From: an uncultured Bacteroidales bacterium
GTDB taxonomy: Bacteria; Bacteroidota; Bacteroidia; Bacteroidales; Paludibacteraceae
Reading direction: 5' to 3'
Assembly: GCA_937910305.1 (NCBI GenBank)
Contig: CALEPS010000053.1
Coordinates: forward strand, 1 to 33,783
Length of the DNA: 33,783 bases
Positions 13,394 through 21,698 of this stretch are shown here, one piece after another. The notes beneath the pieces were generated by a model that was not told the DNA's origin, did no database searches, and worked only from the letters and a program-made list of their open reading frames with translations. Numbering within the stretch: position 1 is the first letter of the stretch; every line of letters starts with the position of its first letter. The translations under genes were made by a program, and so were the position numbers.

Positions 13394-14050
13394 GTGAAGA
13401 AGAAAATATACATCTGTTTATTGCTCTGCGGGCTGTGTTTGCCGGCAATGTCAGAGACGAAATGGGACCATATTACCTGGCGCAATGAGATTCGTGCCGG
13501 CTGGGGCGACCAGCTGTTTGAGAGTCTGATGTGGCATAATCCGACGAGTATCATAACCACGATGCCTGAAACTTTTCAACAGACTTATCACGAGGATTAC
13601 CGCCACCACCAGCATATATGGCTGGAGTACCAATACCGGTTCAAACACTGGTTCTCGCTGGGTGCCATGATGGACATGAGCGAAGTAGGATGGGACGATG
13701 TGACGCGCAATGGCGCCGGCGCAGAGTTAAGCCGCAGCCGCGGGCATTATTTCTATAATCTGGTCTTCATGCCCACTATCCGCTTTACCTATTTCCACCA
13801 CGAGAACGTGAATCTGTACTCCGGTCTGGGAATAGGTTTGGACATCAACGGCGGCACGGAGACGAACGCCAAAGGACAACACACGGAGGTCGGAGCCGCT
13901 GTCAATCTCACGGTTTTCGGAGTGAGCGCCAATTACAAGAGATGGTTCTGGACTGTAGATTTCGGCGGCATGTATGCCCTCAAGAACGCCAATGCCATCT
14001 ATATGGCTTCTTCCAGAATAATCAATGTCGGATTAGGCGCGAGGTTTTAA
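13394..14050 (+). CDS. Outer membrane beta-barrel-like protein, GTG start, probably leaderless
   Basis: A 218-residue protein with a signal peptide (MKKKIYICLLLCGLCLPAMS) and an alternating, aromatic-rich body ending in GLGARF, with a terminal Phe as in outer membrane barrels. Segments such as LEYQYRFKHWFSLGAMMDM, YFYNLVFMPTIRFTYF and VNLYSGLGIGLDING look like beta hairpins. The family is not recognised by name. The GTG at 13394 is the only start that keeps the signal peptide and lies 5 bp after the -7 box, so the transcript would begin at or near the start codon. Confidence 0.7.
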   Translation: MKKKIYICLLLCGLCLPAMSETKWDHITWRNEIRAGWGDQLFESLMWHNPTSIITTMPETFQQTYHEDYRHHQHIWLEYQYRFKHWFSLGAMMDMSEVGWDDVTRNGAGAELSRSRGHYFYNLVFMPTIRFTYFHHENVNLYSGLGIGLDINGGTETNAKGQHTEVGAAVNLTVFGVSANYKRWFWTVDFGGMYALKNANAIYMASSRIINVGLGARF

Positions 14051-14070
14051 GAAGGTGAAAGTTGAAAGTT

Positions 14071-15429
14071 ATGAGATATAGGTACCAACATATTCTATTG
14101 CTGCTTATGGCGGTATGGATGGCGGGCTGTCAGTTCCGGCAGGATGAGAACGTCGATTTCACAGACCTGACGGGTGCAGGCAACCTGACATTCCGCGTTA
14201 TCGGTCAGAACGAGCGGGACCTGAGCGAAGGCATCCCGAGCGACTGCTATCTGCCGGACGGCACACCGGTGTGGGAGTATTCAGATGCCGTTGAGTCCGA
14301 ACCCACGTCAGAGAGCAGCGAGGCAGGACCTGCCGGTCCCCGCCGTACCAGTTCGGTTACCGGAGCAGGAATACTGCAAGAGCTGCTCAAATACGGAAAC
14401 CAGAACAAGATTATCGAAGTGGTAGGTACTTACCCGAGCATAGATATTGATGGCAACCCAATCACCCTTTCCGGCAAAGTGATGCTGCCCAAGAATGGCA
14501 TCCCCAAACGGATGATTATCGTGAGCCATTATACCGTTTGCTCCAACGCCGAAGCCCCCAGCAACTGTTTCTCCCTCGAGGGCATGCTGGTAAGAAGCGG
14601 ATATGGTCTTATCATTCCGGACTATATCGGTTACGGCGTTACGGCAAAGGAAGTACACCCGTACCTGGTGATGGACGTAACGGCGCATAACGTAGTGGAT
14701 ATGTATCTGGCAGTCAAACCATGGTTAGAGGCTATCGGGCGCAAAGCGGATGATCCCAGTCTGGATCTCATGGGCTACAGTCAGGGCGGCGCAACCACGA
14801 TGGCGGTGCAGTACCTGATAGAGACTGAATACAGCAACGCGAGTAGTATTGATCATATCATGCTCCACCGTGTGTTTGCCGGCGGCGGTCCGTACGATGT
14901 CAAAGCCACCTACGAGCGTTTCGTCAACACCGACACGGCAGGATACCCGGTTGCCGTTCCGCTCGTTCTGCAAGGAATGATCAAGGGCAACAAACTGAAC
15001 ATGCAGATGGAGGATATGATGCAGCCCTGGCTATGCGAGCATATGGAGAACTGGATCAACAGCAAACGGTTCACCTCTGCCCAGATCAACAAACTGATCG
15101 GCACAAAGGTCACTCATGAACTGCTGACCGCCGAGGCAATGGAGCAGAAGTCCGAAAAAGTGGCGGAGCTGTACAAAGCCATGACCCTGAACTCCATCAT
15201 TGCCTACGACTGGGATCCCCAAGCCCCGGTCTATATGATGCATTCTATGGACGACGAGACGGTGCCGTACACCAACGCCACGCATGCCCGGACACATTGG
15301 AAAGATGCCAACATCACCTATAATTTCGGGCACTACGGCGGGCACGTGCTGACCTGCTTGCGATTTATCTATACCGTACAAGAGTTGTTAGCCAACGAAG
15401 AGGCAGAAAGGAAGAAATATGAGAACTAA
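14071..15429 (+). CDS. Alpha/beta-hydrolase lipoprotein (secretory lipase-like)
   Basis: A protein of about 452 residues with a lipoprotein signal (LLLLMAVWMAGC). The catalytic domain shows VMLPKNGIPKRMIIVSHYT, an oxyanion or cap region with GYGLIIPDYIGYG, the nucleophile elbow LDLMGYSQGGATTMAV (Ser in GYSQGG), MMHSMDDETVPY (acid) and FGHYGGHV (His). This is the pattern of lipase/esterase proteins related to the LIP family. It probably hydrolyses esters at the outer membrane. A Ser/Pro/Gly linker (SESSEAGPAGPRRTSS) separates it from the N-terminus. The ATG at 14071 is chosen; the in-frame TTG at 14062 lies in heptamer-repeat DNA (GTGAAAG/GTTGAAA). Confidence 0.82.
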   Translation: MRYRYQHILLLLMAVWMAGCQFRQDENVDFTDLTGAGNLTFRVIGQNERDLSEGIPSDCYLPDGTPVWEYSDAVESEPTSESSEAGPAGPRRTSSVTGAGILQELLKYGNQNKIIEVVGTYPSIDIDGNPITLSGKVMLPKNGIPKRMIIVSHYTVCSNAEAPSNCFSLEGMLVRSGYGLIIPDYIGYGVTAKEVHPYLVMDVTAHNVVDMYLAVKPWLEAIGRKADDPSLDLMGYSQGGATTMAVQYLIETEYSNASSIDHIMLHRVFAGGGPYDVKATYERFVNTDTAGYPVAVPLVLQGMIKGNKLNMQMEDMMQPWLCEHMENWINSKRFTSAQINKLIGTKVTHELLTAEAMEQKSEKVAELYKAMTLNSIIAYDWDPQAPVYMMHSMDDETVPYTNATHARTHWKDANITYNFGHYGGHVLTCLRFIYTVQELLANEEAERKKYEN

Positions 15430-16411
15430 AGACCGCGGCTGCGCCGCTCAAAGCCAAAAGACCGCTACGCTCCAAGACAAAAGACTTATACGGACTCGAC
15501 GAATCATATTCGGTCTTATGTCTTATGTCCTGGCGCTTGGTTCTGTACTCATAGCTCCCTCCTGCAATACGGAGGCGAACTACGAGACGACGGATGTGGA
15601 AGTGAGGATGGCAGTCACGAATGTGTCCTCGGGTTTCATTGAATGTGAGTACTATACCAACAAGGATGCTTATTACCTCATCGCTATCTGTGAGCCGTGG
15701 GAGGACTACAACCCCATCACCAACTCCAAACAATTCATGCAACTGGCGCTGGATAGCGCATACGCGGAGTACCTCGTCTGGCGCAACGATTTGTTGAGAA
15801 ACAAGGAGTTCAACGTAGCACCTTTCGCCTCCCACTCGCTCCAATACGGTTACACCACCCGTTTCTTCACGGGTTTGACGCCCTACACGGACTATTGGGT
15901 ATATGCCTTCCCCGTTGATCCGGAAACAATGAGACCTGTCGGCAAACTGGTATTGGAGAACATCCAGACTTCTATAGTATCCACCGTAGAGATTCGTTTT
16001 GAATACCGCATCAGGGGAAACTGGGACTATATCTACCCTGTGGACACGCTCGGTCATATCAACTCCCGCTATCCCTTCATTGCCATAACCAAAGACAGCC
16101 TCGAGCTGACCACGGAGATTGCGGAATGGGACACACCGCTCCCCTTTTTCTATAACTGGGAAGAGAATATGTTCGAATATCCCCAACTAGCCGATGTCTT
16201 TTACGGCGTGAAAGCGACCGAGAATGACGGCATCCATTCGACCTGCGAGTTTAAGGAAGGGCACACGTACTATACCGGTATCACCGGCTTTGACGGGCTG
16301 TTCAAACACATGGCGATCTATAAGTTCACGTGGCACAAAGACTGCGTGTACTATTTCCACGACACTGACTCCACCAACCTATATATCAAAGACATGGACA
16401 AACTATTATAA
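15419..16411 (+). CDS. Hypothetical lipoprotein or secreted protein
   Basis: A 330-residue protein overlapping the hydrolase gene by 11 bp. A long basic leader precedes a hydrophobic stretch ending APSC (weak lipobox). The body contains VEVRMAVTNVSSGFIECEYY and TRFFTGLTPYTDYWVYAFPV, a strand pattern reminiscent of a fibronectin type III-like fold, then an aromatic-rich C-terminal domain. No family is recognised. The leader is encoded by AAGACCGC-type repeats (15428-15487) and the hydrophobic core (GLMSYVLALG) by tandem GTCTTAT units, the same construction as the FKBP lipoprotein at 4685. Confidence 0.65.
   Translation: MRTKDRGCAAQSQKTATLQDKRLIRTRRIIFGLMSYVLALGSVLIAPSCNTEANYETTDVEVRMAVTNVSSGFIECEYYTNKDAYYLIAICEPWEDYNPITNSKQFMQLALDSAYAEYLVWRNDLLRNKEFNVAPFASHSLQYGYTTRFFTGLTPYTDYWVYAFPVDPETMRPVGKLVLENIQTSIVSTVEIRFEYRIRGNWDYIYPVDTLGHINSRYPFIAITKDSLELTTEIAEWDTPLPFFYNWEENMFEYPQLADVFYGVKATENDGIHSTCEFKEGHTYYTGITGFDGLFKHMAIYKFTWHKDCVYYFHDTDSTNLYIKDMDKLL
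15428..15533 (+). repeat. AAGACCGC elements plus GTCTTAT tandem encoding an export signal
   Basis: AAAGACCGCGGC, 3 nt, GCCGCTCAAAG (15428-15453) is nearly identical to 4705-4730. AGACCGCTACGCT (15459-15471) recurs exactly at 33593-33605. GTCTTAT at 15513-15519 and 15520-15526 is followed by GTCCTGG. Confidence 0.8.
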
Positions 16412-16419
16412 CCGGTGTC

Positions 16420-16890
16420 ATGAAAATCACCCTTCTCCTGGTAGGCAAGACTACCGACTCACGGCTTATATCCCTTATCGAGGACTACCGGAAACGGCTT
16501 CTACACTATGTGCCGTTTGAGTTGGTCGTGCTGCCGGATCTGAAGAACACCAAATCACTTAGCGAAGAGCAGATCAAAACCGCCGAGGGTGAAGCTATCC
16601 TTCGTTTTGTCACGCCGTCCATGGATGTCGTTCTGCTGGACGAGCACGGACGGGAATTCCGCTCGATTGAATATGCCGAATGGCTGCAAAAGAAAATGGG
16701 TTCAGGCAAAGACCTGACACTCGTTATCGGCGGTCCGTACGGTTTCAGCGAAGCGGTCTATGCCCGCGCCGACGGCAAAGTGTCTCTCAGCCGGATGACC
16801 TTTTCCCACCAGATGATACGAATAATGGTCATTGAGCAGATATACCGCGCAATGACCATTCTTCGGGGCGAGCCCTATCACCACGAGTGA
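16420..16890 (+). CDS. rlmH: 23S rRNA pseudouridine(1915) N3-methyltransferase RlmH
   Basis: A 156-residue SPOUT methyltransferase of normal length that modifies helix 69 of 23S rRNA in the 70S ribosome. Signatures: LLLVGKTTDSRL, LLDEHGREFRSIEYAEWL, the SAM knot LVIGGPYGFSEAVYARA, and the C-terminal block LSRMTFSHQMIRIMVIEQIY then RAMTILRGEPYHHE. It ends 1 bp before the convergent M23 gene, with no terminator between them. Confidence 0.96.
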   Translation: MKITLLLVGKTTDSRLISLIEDYRKRLLHYVPFELVVLPDLKNTKSLSEEQIKTAEGEAILRFVTPSMDVVLLDEHGREFRSIEYAEWLQKKMGSGKDLTLVIGGPYGFSEAVYARADGKVSLSRMTFSHQMIRIMVIEQIYRAMTILRGEPYHHE

Positions 16891-16891
16891 T

Positions 16892-17923
16892 TTAACGGAC
16901 CCGTATTTTCTGACCAATCTGCAGAACCTTGGTCTCTTTGATCTTATTCAACTGGCATAGTTTACGGACGGTAGTACCGTAGCGTTTGGCGATACCGGAA
17001 AGCGTGTCGCCGGAGCGCACCTTGTGGTATTTCATCGCAGCCTGCTCCGCGCGCGCCTGTTTCATTGCCTTGACAGCAATCACATACTCTTGTTCATTCT
17101 TGAGTTTGCCGGTAGAGAAATCAATGAAATTAGCAGGGTTCATAGCTTCACCCAAGTAGCGGATCTCCAGATGCAGGTGGCTTCCTGTGGAACGACCTGT
17201 GTTACCACCCAGACCGATCACGAATCCCGCCGGCACTTTCTCGTACTCATCCACAAGCGGACGGCTCAAGTGGCCGTATATTGTCTCCAATCCGTTGTCA
17301 TGACGGATCACTACGTAGTAGCCGTATCCTCTCGGGTCCCATCCTACTATACGTACTTGTCCGGGCCATGCCGCACGGATCGAATCGCCTATCTGAACCT
17401 TGATATCCGTTCCTTTGTGCATCCTATACCGTCTCCAGCCGTAAGGACTAGTCACATAGCCGGGAGCCGGCAGTACAAAGCCCGCCATAGGAATATGCAC
17501 ATCCTCCTTGAGGCTGTCGAAAAGCGTGCCATAGGGATTCACGCGCTCATCCGTCCAGATATGACGGTACAGACTGTCGGCAGGGTGATGGGTAAAGAGC
17601 GTGCTGTCACCCAGCATGAACTGCGGCGCCAACTTATACACCACCTCCCCGTCTTTTGTCCTCACCACTATCTTATTGGGAAGCACCTCCATGTCGCATC
17701 CCAGAATAAGGGTGTCATGGCTGAAGAGACCTGCCAGACATTCCGGCAGCTGGTTCATACGTGCATCCAGTTCATCAATATCCTCCAGTTCGTCCCCCTC
17801 GCTGTCAGAAGCAAGAGTGTCCAGAGGAGGAACAAGCCCCAGATCCTCTGTGAACACATTATCTGCTTTTAATGGAAGCAGAAGCAGCAGAAGCAGAAGC
17901 CACAAAGATGTAATATAACGCAT
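16892..17923 (-). CDS. M23-family peptidoglycan endopeptidase with C-terminal LysM domain
   Basis: A protein of about 343 residues from the ATG at 17923 (MRYITSLWLLLLLLLLPLKA signal). An acidic N-terminal region precedes the catalytic domain: YVTSPYGWRRYRMHKGTDI (first His and Asp ligands), GYGYYVVIRHDNGLETIYGH and GSHLHLEIR (HxH). Unlike the EnvC-like protein at 3507, all zinc ligands are present, so it should be an active endopeptidase. The LysM motif (YHKVRSGDTLSGIAKRYGTT, then VLQIGQKIRVR) closes the protein and binds peptidoglycan. The first 55 bp overlap the end of the EF-hand gene in another frame. Confidence 0.9.
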   Translation of the reverse strand: MRYITSLWLLLLLLLLPLKADNVFTEDLGLVPPLDTLASDSEGDELEDIDELDARMNQLPECLAGLFSHDTLILGCDMEVLPNKIVVRTKDGEVVYKLAPQFMLGDSTLFTHHPADSLYRHIWTDERVNPYGTLFDSLKEDVHIPMAGFVLPAPGYVTSPYGWRRYRMHKGTDIKVQIGDSIRAAWPGQVRIVGWDPRGYGYYVVIRHDNGLETIYGHLSRPLVDEYEKVPAGFVIGLGGNTGRSTGSHLHLEIRYLGEAMNPANFIDFSTGKLKNEQEYVIAVKAMKQARAEQAAMKYHKVRSGDTLSGIAKRYGTTVRKLCQLNKIKETKVLQIGQKIRVR

Positions 17924-19515
17924 ACAACAGCTAATACCAATAATGTTACACAAATTCCGATGAGCCATTTCTTACCGTTGCTCATGCCTACTTTAGGCGC
18001 TTTCACCAGCGGGAAAGAAACCTGCTCCGTGAGCGTCTTGCCGAACGGCACGGAAATGATAGCGTCAGCGTTGACAGCCCATCCGTTCGCATTCAGTACC
18101 GGCGCGAGGTTGCGGCGGCGCAGTTTGAGCCATGCCATGATCATGCTCGGACCGCTGATAAGCAACAGGATACCGCAGAAGACCAGAATCTGCTGCCACC
18201 ATGTGAGTGTCACCCATCCTTTTGCCACGCTGACCAGCATCGTGCCGATCATGCCTAACGCCATACCGATGGCGGCAAAGATACCGGCGAACTTAGCGAT
18301 ATCGAAAGCCGGCTTCTGAGCCCCATCCGGAGCACCTTCCACCTTGGCAGCATCCGCTTTGGCAGTCATATCATCAAAGGCTTTGGCGTCTTTCTCGGCG
18401 GCGGACTTGTTGATCTTCTCCTCAATCCATTTAGCGAACTTGCGGTAGGGAGTCCAGAACGCCTGGCGGATGGAAATCGGGTTGTCAATGATCTTCGTTA
18501 CGGTAGCATCATAATCGAGGCCGTCGTTGTCGTAGAAGATACCGTTCTTTCCTACACTGAGGTTCTTGATCTCTCCCTGCGTCATAGCCGCTACGATCTG
18601 GGCGGTCTTGCCGCTTTTCTGGTTCACGCAGTTGCAATAGAGCAGATACATACCGCTGAGCGGTGCCTGCGCATCATGTTTGGCGGGATCGTTCACGCGG
18701 ATACAGAGGTGGCACGCGCGCTGGTCTATAATGAGTGTACCAGCCTGGAAGGAAGCGATGGTCTTCTCTTTCAGGTCATAGAAATCTTCCAGCGTGATGA
18801 AGTTACGCAGCAGCCGGTAGAAATCGCGGTGGAGCAGCAGGAGTTTGCGCAGCGGCATGAACTCCGCTTTAGCAGCAGCGAGCGCATCGGCATTGGCTCC
18901 TTCGGCAGCCGCCTTAGCCGCCTCCCACTCTGCTATCTGCGCACCCATCTCGGCGAATTTCTTCTCCGTCATACCGGGTTTGACTGCATCCTCGGGGATT
19001 ACTGCCAAGCCGAGTTTCTGCAATTTCTCCTGCTCGAAATAAGCGGCATACTCTGCGCTTTTCTCTTTGTACGCAGCTATCACATCCGCCTCAAGAGGAG
19101 CCGCAGGAACAGGCTGTTCCTCAATAGCGACAGCGTCGATGGCCGCCTGTACGTCAGCCAAAGCGATCTCGCTCTTGTCCCCTGCTATCTTTTTGGCTAC
19201 CGCCAAGACAGCCTCGTCGGCTATGTTATCCATCGATATAGTATCCTTCTGTTCAAAAAGCGATTTGGGATCTTTAAGCGATGCGCAGAGGTACTCCGAC
19301 GTAGCGACAACTTCTTTCAGACGCAGCTTGCCGTCGCCATCCGTATCCATCAGGCTCAACGAATCCGCACTGATCTCCAGACCATTGACCGGACAGGACA
19401 GCACTGTCCACATTTTCTTGTCCAACTCGCCGAGGTGACGAAGATCCTCGGCCGATTGAATGCGCACGCGGGTCACACCGCCTACATTCGCAAAACTCCA
19501 TTTGTACTTTGCCAT
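17869..19515 (-). CDS. Membrane protein with EF-hand loop and three C-terminal membrane helices
   Basis: A 548-residue protein. A canonical EF-hand loop DTDGDGKLRLKE occupies residues 57-68 (Asp at 1, 3 and 5, Glu at 12). A long Ala/Glu-rich helical region follows, then a domain with GTLIIDQRACHLCIRVND and YLLYCNCVNQKSGKTAQ. The C-terminus holds membrane helices at about 411-433, 440-460 and 516-536, with NANGWAVNADAIISVPFGKT between the last two. The family is not named here; similar architectures occur as hypothetical proteins in Bacteroidota. The last residues (GFCFCCFCFH) are encoded by a CAG/AAG-rich repeat that, in another frame, encodes the Leu-rich signal peptide of the M23 gene. Confidence 0.7.
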   Translation of the reverse strand: MAKYKWSFANVGGVTRVRIQSAEDLRHLGELDKKMWTVLSCPVNGLEISADSLSLMDTDGDGKLRLKEVVATSEYLCASLKDPKSLFEQKDTISMDNIADEAVLAVAKKIAGDKSEIALADVQAAIDAVAIEEQPVPAAPLEADVIAAYKEKSAEYAAYFEQEKLQKLGLAVIPEDAVKPGMTEKKFAEMGAQIAEWEAAKAAAEGANADALAAAKAEFMPLRKLLLLHRDFYRLLRNFITLEDFYDLKEKTIASFQAGTLIIDQRACHLCIRVNDPAKHDAQAPLSGMYLLYCNCVNQKSGKTAQIVAAMTQGEIKNLSVGKNGIFYDNDGLDYDATVTKIIDNPISIRQAFWTPYRKFAKWIEEKINKSAAEKDAKAFDDMTAKADAAKVEGAPDGAQKPAFDIAKFAGIFAAIGMALGMIGTMLVSVAKGWVTLTWWQQILVFCGILLLISGPSMIMAWLKLRRRNLAPVLNANGWAVNADAIISVPFGKTLTEQVSFPLVKAPKVGMSNGKKWLIGICVTLLVLAVVCVILHLCGFCFCCFCFH

Positions 19516-19552
19516 AATATTTCCGTATTTATATTTTTCACAATTTACGGTG

Positions 19553-19583
19553 CAAATTTACTGCTTTTTTTTGAGATATGCAA
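19553..19583 (-). promoter_or_regulatory. Promoter of the EF-hand membrane protein / M23 unit
   Basis: On the minus strand: TTG (complement of 19581-19583, context TTGCATAT), a 20-bp spacer, TAAATTTG (complement of 19553-19560). About 38 bp upstream of the ATG at 19515. Confidence 0.8.
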
Positions 19584-19611
19584 ATATAACGCACGATTTT
19601 TCATTTTTTTC

Positions 19612-19642
19612 TTGCACATATAAAAAAAATGTTGTACCTTTG
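19612..19642 (+). promoter_or_regulatory. Promoter of rpsA
   Basis: TTG at 19612-19614 (context TTGCACAT), a 20-bp spacer, TACCTTTG at 19635-19642. It predicts a leader of roughly 150 nt before the ATG at 19795. Confidence 0.85.
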
Positions 19643-19649
19643 CACGCTT

Positions 19650-19794
19650 TTTCGCGCGATACTATAGGAGTACCGGCTACAAAGCAAATTGTTTAACTAT
19701 TAACGGGAATTCGAAGTTCCGACATACCGAAATAATTACAAATAGCAATAATCGGTATCTCGAAATGACGTTTCTCACAAATGATTCTACCACA
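19650..19794 (+). promoter_or_regulatory. Structured 5' leader of rpsA
   Basis: Contains GGAA, 7 nt, TTCC and, nearer the gene, ATACCGA paired with TCGGTAT around an AT-rich loop. The second hairpin ends just before an alternative ATG (19765) in frame with the S1 start (19795). Ribosomal protein leaders often carry autoregulatory structures; no known family is recognised. Confidence 0.4.
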
Positions 19795-21606
19795 ATGGCA
19801 GAAAATCTTTCTCTCCAGAACTTCGACTGGGATGCCTATGAAGCACAACAACAAGGCACACAAAACGAAGAATTAACCCAAAAGTACAACGAGACGCTGA
19901 GTGCCATCAAAGACAATGAAGTCGTTGAGGGTACCGTTATCTCTATCAACAAACGCGAGGTAGTAGTAAACGTAGGCTACAAGTCCGACGGTATTGTTCC
20001 GGCAGCTGAGTTCCGCTACAACCCGGATCTGAAGGTAGGCGACAAAGTAGAAGTCTATATTCAGAGCCAGGAGGACCAGAAGGGCCAGCTCGTGCTGTCT
20101 CACAAAGAGGCTCGCGCTGCTCGCGCATGGGATCGCGTTAACGAGGCTTACAACGCAGGCGAGATCGTTACCGGCTACATCAAATGGCGTTCGAAAGGCG
20201 GCATGATCGTTGACGTCCTCGGCATGGAAGCATTCCTCCCGGGAAGCCAGATCGACGTAAAACCTGTTCGCGACTACGATATCCTCGTAGGCAAGACGAT
20301 GGAGTTCAAGATCGTAAAACTGAACCCGGAGTTCCGCAACGTCGTTGTATCGCACAAAGCTCTTATCGAGGCTGAACTCGAGGCACAGAAAGCTGAGATC
20401 GTCGGCAAACTCGAGAAAGGACAAGTACTTGAGGGTACCGTTAAGAACATCACCAACTACGGCGTATTCATCGACCTCGGTGGTGTTGACGGTCTTATCC
20501 ATATCACCGACCTCAGCTGGGGTCGCGTTAACGACCCGCACGAGTTCGTACAACTCGACCAGAAGATCAACGTTGTTATCCTTGACTTCGACGAGGAGAA
20601 GAAACGTATTGCTCTGGGCTTGAAGCAGCTGGCTCCTCATCCATGGGATGCACTGGATCCGAACCTGAAAGTAGGCGACAAAGTACACGGTAAGGTAGTC
20701 GTAATGGCTGACTACGGTGCTTTCGTTGAGATCGCAGAAGGCGTAGAGGGTCTCGTTCACGTAAGCGAGATGAGCTGGAGCCAACACCTCCGTTCCGCTA
20801 ACGACTTCCTGAAAGTAGGCGACGAGGTAGATGCCGTTATCCTTACTCTCGACCGCGCAGAGCGCAAGATGAGTCTGGGTATCAAGCAACTCAAAGACGA
20901 TCCTTGGGCAAACGTAGAGACCAAGTACGCTGTTGGCACCCGCCACTGGGCTAAGGTACGCAACTTCACCAACTTCGGTGTCTTTGTAGAGATCGAAGAA
21001 GGCGTTGACGGTCTGATCCACATCAGCGACCTGAGCTGGACCAAGAAGATCAAACACCCGAACGAGTTCACCCAGATCGGTGCGCAGATCGAGGTTGTTG
21101 TTCTTGACATCGACGTAGCTAACCGTCGTCTGAGCCTTGGTCACAAGCAGCTCGAGGAGAATCCTTGGGAGGAACTTGAGGCTAAGTTCGGCGTTGACAC
21201 GATCGTTGACGGCAAGGTAGTTGAACTGACCGACAAGGGTGCTGTTGTTTCCCTTGAGGAAGGCGTAGAGGCATTCTGCACGACCCGCCATCTCCAGAAA
21301 GAGGACAAGAGCCCGGTAGCTGTAGGCGACACACTGCCGTTCAAGGTTATCGAGTTCAACCGCGACGCTAAGCGTATCCTCGTATCGCACCTCCGTACAT
21401 GGGAGGAGCGCAAAGAGGCTCCGGCTAAACCGAAGAAAGGCGCTGCTGCTCAGGCAGAACCGCAGGCTGAACTGCCGAAGGTGGAGAAGACCACACTCGG
21501 TGACCTCGGTGTCCTGGCTGACTTGAAAGCCACGATGGAAGCAGAGGAGAAACCCGCTGCAGCCAAGAAGGCCAAGAAAGCTAAAAAAGACGACGATGCT
21601 GAATAA
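19795..21606 (+). CDS. rpsA: 30S ribosomal protein S1
   Basis: S1 binds mRNA and helps initiation on the 30S subunit. About 603 residues with six S1/OB repeats. The first two are divergent (VVEGTVISINKREVVVNVGY; EIVTGYIKWRSKGGMIVDVL). The next ones are typical: LEGTVKNITNYGVFIDLGG, VHGKVVVMADYGAFVEIAEG, HWAKVRNFTNFGVFVEIEEG, each followed by DGLIHITDLSWGR-like segments, and a last degenerate repeat. A Lys/Ala-rich tail ends the protein. The ATG at 19795 (MAENLSLQNFDWDAYE) fits the N-termini of Bacteroidota S1; an in-frame ATG at 19765 would add ten residues. Codon use is strongly biased, as expected for high expression. Confidence 0.96.
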   Translation: MAENLSLQNFDWDAYEAQQQGTQNEELTQKYNETLSAIKDNEVVEGTVISINKREVVVNVGYKSDGIVPAAEFRYNPDLKVGDKVEVYIQSQEDQKGQLVLSHKEARAARAWDRVNEAYNAGEIVTGYIKWRSKGGMIVDVLGMEAFLPGSQIDVKPVRDYDILVGKTMEFKIVKLNPEFRNVVVSHKALIEAELEAQKAEIVGKLEKGQVLEGTVKNITNYGVFIDLGGVDGLIHITDLSWGRVNDPHEFVQLDQKINVVILDFDEEKKRIALGLKQLAPHPWDALDPNLKVGDKVHGKVVVMADYGAFVEIAEGVEGLVHVSEMSWSQHLRSANDFLKVGDEVDAVILTLDRAERKMSLGIKQLKDDPWANVETKYAVGTRHWAKVRNFTNFGVFVEIEEGVDGLIHISDLSWTKKIKHPNEFTQIGAQIEVVVLDIDVANRRLSLGHKQLEENPWEELEAKFGVDTIVDGKVVELTDKGAVVSLEEGVEAFCTTRHLQKEDKSPVAVGDTLPFKVIEFNRDAKRILVSHLRTWEERKEAPAKPKKGAAAQAEPQAELPKVEKTTLGDLGVLADLKATMEAEEKPAAAKKAKKAKKDDDAE

Positions 21607-21625
21607 GCACCAACCGTCTGAAATG

Positions 21626-21655
21626 AAATAAGCGACTCTTGCGAGCCGCTTATTT
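21626..21655. terminator. Rho-independent terminator after rpsA, probably bidirectional
   Basis: AAATAAGCG (21626-21634) pairs with CGCTTATTT (21647-21655); an inner CTC/GAG extends the stem, and Ts follow on the plus strand. It lies 20 bp after rpsA and 44 bp beyond the convergent argS end. Confidence 0.9.
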
Positions 21656-21698
21656 TTTACTACTTCGTACTTCGTACATTGTCCCTTCGTACCTCCCT

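Noticed and set aside
19873..21390. 505-codon ORF antisense to rpsA
   Set aside because: Produced by the biased codon use and repeated S1 domains of rpsA; no start context or protein-like composition.
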